The notes under the pieces are model-generated. The model made no database searches and was not told where the DNA came from. It worked only from the letters and a program-made list of their open reading frames with translations. Of a stretch of DNA of 7,697 bases, positions 1 to 4,309 are shown one piece after another. Source of the DNA: Candidatus Roizmanbacteria bacterium (GTDB lineage: Bacteria > Patescibacteriota > Microgenomatia > UBA1406 > GWC2-37-13); assembly GCA_016206365.1 (NCBI GenBank), contig JACQRR010000153.1:1-7697 (forward strand), read 5' to 3'. The translations under genes and the position numbers were made by a program. How positions within the stretch are numbered: position 1 is the stretch's first letter; each line of letters opens with the position of its first letter.

Positions 1-153
1 GTCTTTATTATTAGAAAAGCTTATAAAATCAATCCACTTCAATTTACTCACTCACGCAGAGATCATCGTGTCTTCTATATTTTTCTGGTCCTTTTTATTC
101 TTACACTTTTAGCCTCTTTATTTGTGCGAGGTTATAGTCCTCCATTGTTTTAA
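1..153 (+). CDS. C-terminal end of an unidentified membrane protein (partial)
   Basis: Frame 1 is open from the first base of the window to a TAA at 151-153, giving the last 50 residues of a protein whose start lies outside. It begins with a polar, basic stretch (RKAYKINPLQFTHSRRDHR) followed by one strongly hydrophobic helix of about 20 residues (FYIFLVLFILTLLASLF) and a short tail ending VRGYSPPLF. Basic residues before the helix suggest the N-terminal side faces the cytoplasm. I cannot assign a family from this fragment. It converges on the cytidylate-kinase-like gene with only 20 bases between the two stop codons and no obvious terminator hairpin between them. The open frame, the base composition and the clear membrane helix support a real gene; the function is unknown. 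Confidence 0.6.
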   Translation, partial: VFIIRKAYKINPLQFTHSRRDHRVFYIFLVLFILTLLASLFVRGYSPPLF

Positions 154-173
154 TAATTACAGATCTATAAGGA

Positions 174-851
174 TTATAACCGAAATCTCCTCTTTGTCAT
201 CATGACGATGAGATCAGCAGCGGCTTCGATTCCGAGGCGGGGGCCTGTGCGGATGACCAGATCATAATGGTGGGCTTTTCTAATGTCGTGATCGTAGACA
301 GCCCTTTCAAACTCGTACCTTTTTCTATCGGACTCTTCGATCCGATTGATTGCCTGATTTTTTGCTATTTTTTCAAACTCCATCAGCCATTTAATCCGTT
401 GCTCCATCTCACAGATCGTTCTGATGGTAAGCGCCTGAGGAAAAAGGTAGTTAGCGCCTCTACCTACAATTATTACGAAGCCTCTGTGGCCCACCGTGGA
501 AAGAATTTTGACAAGGTGTTTGTAGTAGGTTGATAAAGTCAGATACTTTTTGCCAAAAAAATCTCCAATTACTTCTTCGATTAAGGGAATTCTGTTTTCA
601 TCAATTTCTTTGACTAGTCTTTTTTCAAGGTGGACCTCTTTAGCTAGTTCATCGATGACTTCTTTGTGAAATACCTTCCATGGCCGTCCTAATTTTTTTG
701 CCACTAGATAGGCTATCGGACGACCCCCGGATCCTTTCTCCCGCGAAATTGTAATCAGCGGTAACTCTTCCTGGGTTGGAACAGATCTCTTCTTTCCAGT
801 CAAAAAGCCCAAAGAAATATTTTTATTGATCAGCTCAAATAGCCTTCTCAT
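174..851 (-). CDS. cytidylate kinase-like family protein (P-loop nucleoside monophosphate kinase fold)
   Basis: A 225-residue protein of the cytidylate-kinase-like family (the group Pfam calls Cytidylate_kin2). Seen in the sequence: after a basic 30-residue N-terminus comes ITISREKGSGGRPIA (about 33-47), a variant glycine-rich phosphate-binding loop after a beta strand. VIIVGRGANYL follows at about 126-136, then an arginine-rich lid segment (RIEESDRKRYEF, 170-181) and HYDLVIRT (195-202), the counterpart of the YDLVINT strand of CMP kinases. By family knowledge such proteins phosphorylate a nucleotide or related small substrate in the cytoplasm, but the substrate of this subfamily is not established and a true cmk gene may exist elsewhere. 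The ATG at 851 is the only good start before the P-loop; no Shine-Dalgarno sequence precedes it. It lies downstream of the AbiE operon on the same strand, 181 bases away, so separate transcription is likely. Confidence 0.85.
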   Translation of the reverse strand: MRRLFELINKNISLGFLTGKKRSVPTQEELPLITISREKGSGGRPIAYLVAKKLGRPWKVFHKEVIDELAKEVHLEKRLVKEIDENRIPLIEEVIGDFFGKKYLTLSTYYKHLVKILSTVGHRGFVIIVGRGANYLFPQALTIRTICEMEQRIKWLMEFEKIAKNQAINRIEESDRKRYEFERAVYDHDIRKAHHYDLVIRTGPRLGIEAAADLIVMMTKRRFRL

Positions 852-882
852 GGATTGAATTTATTGTTTCAAAGTTTTACTT

Positions 883-957
883 GATACCGTGTTTCTCGTT
901 TTGAAGATCTTCCCCTCCAAACTCTTCGGGCTCTTTGAAAAACTCGAAACAGGTATC
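883..957. repeat. imperfect inverted repeat between toxin gene and kinase-like gene
   Basis: The left arm GATACCGTGTTTCTCG (883-898) pairs with the right arm CGAAACAGGTATC (945-957) if two single-base bulges are allowed. A further loosely complementary T-rich stretch lies inside, and a 10-bp perfect palindrome GAAGATCTTC sits at 903-912. On the minus strand it lies after the AbiEii stop and upstream of the kinase-like gene. No U-tract follows either arm, so I do not call it an intrinsic terminator; it could be a structured leader. The rest of 852-1032 holds nothing else that I recognise apart from the direct repeat at 1008. Confidence 0.3.
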
Positions 958-1007
958 TTCTTATTGACTTTGAAATAGATTCTACCCCTATTTTACTTCT
1001 GCCAGAA

Positions 1008-1028
1008 GAAAAATCAAGCGATTTACTA
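1008..1028 (+). repeat. left copy of direct repeat flanking the AbiE module
   Basis: AAAAATCAAGCGATTTACTA (1009-1028) matches 2367-2386 at 18 of 20 positions in the same orientation, and the base before it (G) matches too. It ends four bases before the stop codon of the AbiEii toxin. The two copies bracket the complete toxin-antitoxin module and nothing else, which suggests the boundaries of an inserted cassette or recombination between short homologies. Confidence 0.55.
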
Positions 1029-1032
1029 CATG

Positions 1033-1767
1033 TTAACCGTTCCTCTTTAGTTCGTCTTTGAGGAGCATGATGGTTTCTTTTTTTAATATTTTTTTTATTT
1101 TTTTGAATTTATCACGGGGCAATAGATAATTCAGATCTTCGTTGATTATCCTGTCGCTGGCTTTTTGCTCGATAAAATCAATGAGCTCTTTTAGATAAGA
1201 TTTCATATCTTTGCCCGTTCTTTCTTTTATGATTTTTCCGTTATAGCGGTATCCCCGCAGAAAAAAGTGATGGATATCGTAGAGATCGCGTCCGGCAATA
1301 GATTTGGTTTTTTTATAGCGATCAGTCAATGCCACTAATTTGTTGGCAAACATTGTCTCTATAGTTTGGCAATTTGCGTATCGGTCGATTTCCTTAAGAT
1401 AAAAAGGCCTGTAGTCATTGTTTTTAAATTGCCGGTCGATTAAACTCAATTTGAGAGAGTTTCGTAGGCCCGGCTCAGACTGATATTTGAGGATATAATA
1501 TAAAGTTTTACTGCTTTTTTTATCGACCTCAAGATCCAGTTTCTCAAAAATACGGCGCAGTTCTTTGTCCAATCCAGTTTTTAGTACGCCTTTTTTTAAG
1601 TCGAAATCAAGATCGATTGAAAACCGATCGAGAAAACCAAGCATCGAAGCGCAGGTCCCGCCTTTAAAATAAGTTGACCTTAAGACTAGATCAGAGTCTA
1701 GGAGGCTGGTTAAAAGCCGATAGAGCTGGATTTTATGAAAAACGTCTTCCCTTTTGGGTAATATCAT
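1033..1767 (-). CDS. abiEii: AbiEii/AbiGii-family nucleotidyltransferase toxin
   Basis: Toxin of a type IV AbiE toxin-antitoxin pair, 244 residues from the ATG at 1767. Seen: YFKGGTCASML (33-43) followed by RFSIDLDF (48-55), the G-G-T and S-x-D-x-D signature of DNA polymerase beta-like nucleotidyltransferases with metal-binding Asp52 and Asp54. Then TIETMFANKLVAL (135-147) with a conserved lysine, and GRDLYDIHHFF (159-169), the typical AbiEii distal motif. Family knowledge: AbiEii proteins stop growth, and some relatives (MenT enzymes) transfer nucleotides to tRNA acceptor ends; the target here is unknown. The chosen start overlaps the antitoxin stop as ATGA, implying translational coupling, with a purine run AAAAGGGGG upstream. 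An in-frame TTG at 1809 with a better AAGGA seven bases upstream would add 14 residues (258 in total) but overlaps the antitoxin by 46 nt; the extra residues do not look like family sequence. All catalytic residues are present, so the toxin is probably active. Confidence 0.9.
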   Translation of the reverse strand: MILPKREDVFHKIQLYRLLTSLLDSDLVLRSTYFKGGTCASMLGFLDRFSIDLDFDLKKGVLKTGLDKELRRIFEKLDLEVDKKSSKTLYYILKYQSEPGLRNSLKLSLIDRQFKNNDYRPFYLKEIDRYANCQTIETMFANKLVALTDRYKKTKSIAGRDLYDIHHFFLRGYRYNGKIIKERTGKDMKSYLKELIDFIEQKASDRIINEDLNYLLPRDKFKKIKKILKKETIMLLKDELKRNG

Positions 1768-2297
1768 ACGTAACCAACCCCCTTTTGAACGGCTTTGACT
1801 TTTTCCCAATTGATAATCCTTCGGTTGTCAAAATGATAGTGACGGTTGAAATAAAGCATATCAGCCACTGCGCGCTCCAAACCGGCAATAAAGTATCCGT
1901 TTTTCTCTACCACATCTTCTAGATTATAGAGAAATTCGTCCATCATTTTTCTCACCAAAAAATCCCTCGTTCCTAAAGAAAACTTTTTTGAAAGGTTAGA
2001 AAGGGCCGTGATATAGTTGCCTTTTTGAAATATCGCACCGGTTGCAAATAATACCGTCTCGCAGCTTATATAGCAATAACGGTGAAGGTAACTGCCTATA
2101 AATCTATAGGGATGTATCAAGTCAGGTTCAACAGTAGCATAAAATCCTTTATGGATGGGAATGAGTATTCTCTTTTTAACATATCTTTTAATGGCTGTGT
2201 AAAGAGTATTTTTATTCTTTATCTCCCAGAGAAGACTTAAATCGTTGGTGTGAAATAATCGATTTTCCTCCTTGAGTAGTTTATCTATCCTGTACAT
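1764..2297 (-). CDS. abiEi: AbiEi-like antitoxin / transcriptional autorepressor
   Basis: Antitoxin gene directly upstream of the AbiEii toxin, 177 residues. The N-terminal ~55 residues (LLKEENRLFHTNDL..., LYTAIKRYVKKRILIPIHKGFYAT) have the layout of the AbiEi winged helix: recognition helix, then a wing with the typical KGFYA turn. The C-terminal half (SCETVLFATGAI at 78-89; LERAVADMLYF at 140-150) matches the AbiEi pattern in which the domain neutralises toxicity. Family knowledge: AbiEi proteins bind inverted repeats in their own promoter, and the pair works as a type IV system without toxin binding. The ATG at 2297 lies inside a perfect 26-bp palindrome, and the promoter geometry places transcription start at or within a few bases of this ATG, so the mRNA is probably leaderless; there is no Shine-Dalgarno sequence. 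The identification rests on context plus moderate sequence resemblance; the adjacent AbiEii gene makes it secure. Confidence 0.82.
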   Translation of the reverse strand: MYRIDKLLKEENRLFHTNDLSLLWEIKNKNTLYTAIKRYVKKRILIPIHKGFYATVEPDLIHPYRFIGSYLHRYCYISCETVLFATGAIFQKGNYITALSNLSKKFSLGTRDFLVRKMMDEFLYNLEDVVEKNGYFIAGLERAVADMLYFNRHYHFDNRRIINWEKVKAVQKGVGYV

Positions 2298-2311
2298 ATA
2301 TGTACAGGATA
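2286..2311. promoter_or_regulatory. perfect 26-bp palindromic operator over the AbiE start codon
   Basis: Every one of the 13 base pairs is symmetric about 2298/2299; the core is TGTACATATATGTACA, flanked by TATCC and GGATA. The palindrome contains the proposed -10 hexamer, the expected transcription start and the ATG of the antitoxin gene. Binding of the winged-helix antitoxin here would block RNA polymerase directly, which fits AbiEi autorepression. The alternative, an RNA hairpin hiding the start codon, would need a transcript starting upstream of the palindrome. Confidence 0.7.
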
Positions 2312-2334
2312 ATATATCGATAGCAGATTGTCAA
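2306..2334 (-). promoter_or_regulatory. sigma70-type promoter of the AbiE operon
   Basis: On the minus strand a consensus -35 TTGACA (2334-2329) is followed by exactly 17 bases and a -10 TATCCT (2311-2306; four of six consensus bases). Counting about seven bases downstream gives a start near 2299-2297, which is the A of the ATG or just before it. The -10 forms the outer half of the 26-bp palindrome, so promoter and operator overlap. Confidence 0.65.
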
Positions 2335-2365
2335 GCGGTTGTTGATAATAGAAGAACACAAAGTC

Positions 2366-2386
2366 GAAAAATCAAGCGATCTGCTA
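2366..2386 (+). repeat. right copy of direct repeat flanking the AbiE module
   Basis: AAAAATCAAGCGATCTGCTA (2367-2386) is the partner of the copy at 1009-1028 (18/20 identical). The heptamer TCAAGCG appears a third time at 2331-2337, next to the -35 box, and TAGCAGAT at 2321-2328 is the inverted complement of ATCTGCTA at 2379-2386. The AbiE promoter region is therefore built partly from pieces of this repeat. Confidence 0.55.
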
Positions 2387-2401
2387 TTGTTGAATTCTTA
2401 C

Positions 2402-2427
2402 ACTCCAATGAATCGATTCATTGGAGT
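2402..2427. repeat. perfect 26-bp palindrome after the 88-residue gene
   Basis: All 13 base pairs are symmetric about 2414/2415; the left half is ACTCCAATGAATC. It starts nine bases beyond the TAA of the 88-residue gene on the minus strand, where a transcript would form an 11-13 bp hairpin. No T-run follows on either strand, so a classical intrinsic terminator is not supported. It may be a transcript-end stabiliser, an operator, or a factor-dependent stop point. Between this palindrome and the AbiE promoter I see only the right direct-repeat copy. Confidence 0.55.
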
Positions 2428-2436
2428 TGAGAGTAG

Positions 2437-2703
2437 TTAAACGCCTCGGCGAGTAGTACGCCTTGGTCTTGGAATTAGTGCTTTTAGTAAATGAGCGATA
2501 TTAATAACTTGAGCTATAAGCGATCTATGATTCTGAATGTCAAAAGATTCTCTAGCTCCAGTTAAATATAAATGAGCTTGTTCACCGGTTCCCGTGTAAG
2601 GTGGTATCTCTGGAGGTTCTATTTCTTTCAGTCCGGGGTGGTCAATATAATATTGAACACCTTTAATATCCCTATCTGGTAGTCTAGTTAATGGTTCTGT
2701 CAT
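2437..2703 (-). CDS. hypothetical 88-residue protein, coupled to the DUF4349 gene
   Basis: A small protein that I do not recognise. The first half is rich in proline, aspartate and glutamate (HPGLKEIEPPEIPPYTGTGE, about 22-41) and probably extended. The second half contains an amphipathic or hydrophobic helix (SLIAQVINIAHLLKAL, about 61-76) and ends in a very basic tail (PRPRRTTRRGV). There is no signal peptide and no full transmembrane segment. Its ATG begins one base after the TGA of the DUF4349 gene (TGA-G-ATG), so it is almost certainly co-transcribed and translated by re-initiation; no separate Shine-Dalgarno sequence is visible. Tight coupling to a membrane protein suggests a partner acting at the cytoplasmic face of the membrane, where the basic tail could bind lipid or nucleic acid, but this is inference. 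The close spacing and the palindrome after its stop argue that it is a real gene. Confidence 0.6.
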   Translation of the reverse strand: MTEPLTRLPDRDIKGVQYYIDHPGLKEIEPPEIPPYTGTGEQAHLYLTGARESFDIQNHRSLIAQVINIAHLLKALIPRPRRTTRRGV

Positions 2704-2704
2704 C

Positions 2705-3634
2705 TCACGTTGTTTTTTTCTTTTTTAGGTAATAAATTAAAAGCAGCGCAGGTATCCAAATGATCGAGTAAACCGATAGCCAGATTAGTGCTGTACCTAA
2801 TTTTCGTAGGTTACCTAAAAGAGATCTTGTGGCTTGTTTGAAGATAACCGCCGGCCTCCAGGTTTCGGATGGGCTGTAGGGGAGGGCAAGTTCATCGGTT
2901 GAAAGGTAAATGGTCAGTTTAGCCATCTGGGCGTTTTTTTCAAGATAGTTTTGCTGGCCTTTGACCGAATCGATCTCCGCTTGAAGATTGATAATTTCCC
3001 GTTGAATCTGAAGAATATCTTGAATTTGGGTCGCTTTATCAAAGATTTCTTCAAACTTGGCTTTGGTTTTTTCTAAAGTATCTAGGCGAGCTTGGTTGTC
3101 TACGTATTCGTCGGTCACATCCTGACCGGAAAGGTTTTCTGATATCACTTTTACCGCCAAACCCCGATAAGCTTCAAGCGCTGCTTGAAGTTTGTTAGCA
3201 GGGACTCTAACGACTACGGTTGCGGTTGGAGCATCTTGTGGGTTGTTCAGATTGCTATTCACCATATATCCGCCTAGCGTTTCTGCAGTCTGAATGATTT
3301 GTTTTTGACTCTCAACAACGCTTTTTACCAAAAGTGAAAGATATGATTCGCTTATCACCATCCGGTTGGTGACGTCTGTGGTTGGAGCAGCTTCCTGAGG
3401 TGGAGAAATAATTTTCCCCAATGATCTAACGCCAGAAAATGTACCGTCTTGTAAATTTGAAGGCTTTGCACCGATTTCTGGAGAATATCCATAGCCGCCG
3501 TAGCCATTACCATTATAAGAAGGAATTCGAGACAAATTCGTAACAAGAAAACTCTTAAAGATGAAATATCCAACAATAAGAAGAAGAACAAAAGTAAGTT
3601 TATTATTTTTAATCCAGCCAATAATTTTACCCAT
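2705..3634 (-). CDS. DUF4349 domain-containing membrane protein
   Basis: A 309-residue membrane-anchored protein of the DUF4349 family. Order of parts: an N-terminal hydrophobic helix (about 13-30, LTFVLLLIVGYFIF), a Gly/Tyr/Asn-rich linker (41-52), and the DUF4349 body. The body has QTAETLGGYMVNSN (115-128), TVVVRVPANKLQAALE (139-154) and LSGQDVTDEYVDNQARLDTLE (168-188), then a long coiled coil (about 176-235, including DILQIQREIINLQAEIDSVK). A beta segment (AKLTIYLS) and a C-terminal transmembrane helix (about 281-302) ending KKKKTT complete it. Both ends are therefore in the membrane and the body is probably extracytoplasmic. The molecular role of the family is not established. The ATG at 3634 has no Shine-Dalgarno sequence; a TTGACA at 3669-3664 lies 30 bases upstream and may be its -35. 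It is the first gene of a two-gene unit with the 88-residue protein. Confidence 0.88.
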   Translation of the reverse strand: MGKIIGWIKNNKLTFVLLLIVGYFIFKSFLVTNLSRIPSYNGNGYGGYGYSPEIGAKPSNLQDGTFSGVRSLGKIISPPQEAAPTTDVTNRMVISESYLSLLVKSVVESQKQIIQTAETLGGYMVNSNLNNPQDAPTATVVVRVPANKLQAALEAYRGLAVKVISENLSGQDVTDEYVDNQARLDTLEKTKAKFEEIFDKATQIQDILQIQREIINLQAEIDSVKGQQNYLEKNAQMAKLTIYLSTDELALPYSPSETWRPAVIFKQATRSLLGNLRKLGTALIWLSVYSIIWIPALLLIYYLKKKKTT

Positions 3635-3692
3635 AAATTTAAGTTAATACTTATGTATACAAATGTCAAGCTTTAAATGATATTATTATTAA
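3635..3692. promoter_or_regulatory. divergent promoter region between DUF4349 and HEPN genes
   Basis: Only 58 bases separate the two divergent starts, so both promoters must lie here or overlap the genes. On the minus strand a consensus -35 TTGACA is at 3669-3664, but no convincing -10 stands 16-18 bases downstream (TATTAA comes at 14). On the plus strand the run TATTATTATT (3681-3690) offers a -10 so close to the ATG at 3693 that the HEPN mRNA would be leaderless; I see no good -35 for it. Confidence 0.4.
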
Positions 3693-4190
3693 ATGCCAGC
3701 TTCAGTTGATAGATACGGAGAGTTTTGGAATTATTTATCCCAACCACAAAAAGATCTAATCTTGGAGGGTCAATATGTGATGAATGACGTGATTAAACAA
3801 AACGCCTATCACTTCAAAGACTACTCATTTTTAGTCTTTCCTTTTGCCAAAGCCTATGAAGGTTTTCTTAAGCAAATTTTTAAAGATGTAAAGTTTATAT
3901 CCCATTTGGACTATATATCAGATCACTTACGATTAGGTAAACTAATGTCGCCAAATCTTATAACTAAGCTCGGTGAAAGATCTCTTTATAAAAAGATGGA
4001 AGAGAGAGTCACCCGCGATTTTGCTGAAAGGGTTTGGCAGTCTTGGAAGCTTGGGAGGAATCAGATTTTTCATTATTTCCCCCATAATACCAAAGCTATA
4101 GGCATTGATGAGGCGGATAAAATTATTGGCCAAATCATTGATACGATGGAAGAAGCATATATTAAATTAAAAACAGACGATAAAGGGTAG
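3693..4190 (+). CDS. HEPN-domain protein with R-x4-H motif (possible RNase toxin)
   Basis: A 165-residue, mostly helical cytoplasmic protein. The key motif is GRNQIFH at 121-127: Arg122 and His127 separated by four residues, with an Asn after the Arg, the R-N-x3-H pattern of catalytic HEPN ribonucleases. The other half of the HEPN bundle is FLVFPFAKAYEGFLKQIF (46-63), with Glu56 in the central helix; this resembles the HEPN region of RnlA/LsoA-type RNase toxins, although those proteins are longer. The C-terminal helix (136-160) completes the fold. No cognate antitoxin or small nucleotidyltransferase partner is adjacent: the upstream neighbour is the divergent DUF4349 gene and the downstream one is the ATPase. 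The ATG at 3693 lacks a Shine-Dalgarno sequence and probably starts a leaderless mRNA. The stop codon TAG coincides with the first TAGAAGAT unit of a repeat, so the original C-terminus may have been cut or shifted. HEPN assignment is from motif and helix pattern only. Confidence 0.68.
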   Translation: MPASVDRYGEFWNYLSQPQKDLILEGQYVMNDVIKQNAYHFKDYSFLVFPFAKAYEGFLKQIFKDVKFISHLDYISDHLRLGKLMSPNLITKLGERSLYKKMEERVTRDFAERVWQSWKLGRNQIFHYFPHNTKAIGIDEADKIIGQIIDTMEEAYIKLKTDDKG

Positions 4191-4298
4191 AAGATGGAAG
4201 ATAGATGAAGAAGATAGAATGTAGAAGATAGAAAAAATTCTCAATCCTCAATCTTCTAGCTTCAAAAATCTATCATCTATCATCAATCATCTATCGTC
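4188..4298. repeat. purine/pyrimidine imperfect inverted repeat element
   Basis: The 119-base gap between the HEPN stop and the ATPase start is almost wholly repeat. The left part consists of TAGAAGAT/GAAGATAGA-like purine units (4188-4236); the right part is pyrimidine-rich with TCTATCATC units. The arms 4196-4225 and 4269-4298 are inverted complements at roughly three quarters of positions if small gaps are allowed, so a long imperfect hairpin can form. It looks like an intergenic mobile or expanding repeat of the same general style as the insertions inside the ATPase gene. It must also hold or displace the ATPase promoter; I see no clear -35/-10 pair or Shine-Dalgarno sequence in it. Confidence 0.6.
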
Positions 4299-4309
4299 AA
4301 AAGACATTT

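Noticed and set aside
990..1010. Short CTTCT-GCC-AGAAG hairpin as terminator of the AbiE operon
   Set aside because: The stem is only five pairs and on the minus strand it is not followed by a T-run.
852..1032. tRNA or small RNA gene in the gap after the toxin
   Set aside because: No cloverleaf, no CCA end and no conserved tRNA loop sequences; only the inverted repeat and the direct-repeat copy are visible.
1767..1809. Upstream TTG start for the AbiEii toxin with AAGGA seven bases before it
   Set aside because: It needs a 46-nt overlap with the antitoxin, and the added residues (GKSQSRSKGGWLR) do not look like family sequence; the ATGA coupling is typical of such pairs. It remains a possible alternative start.
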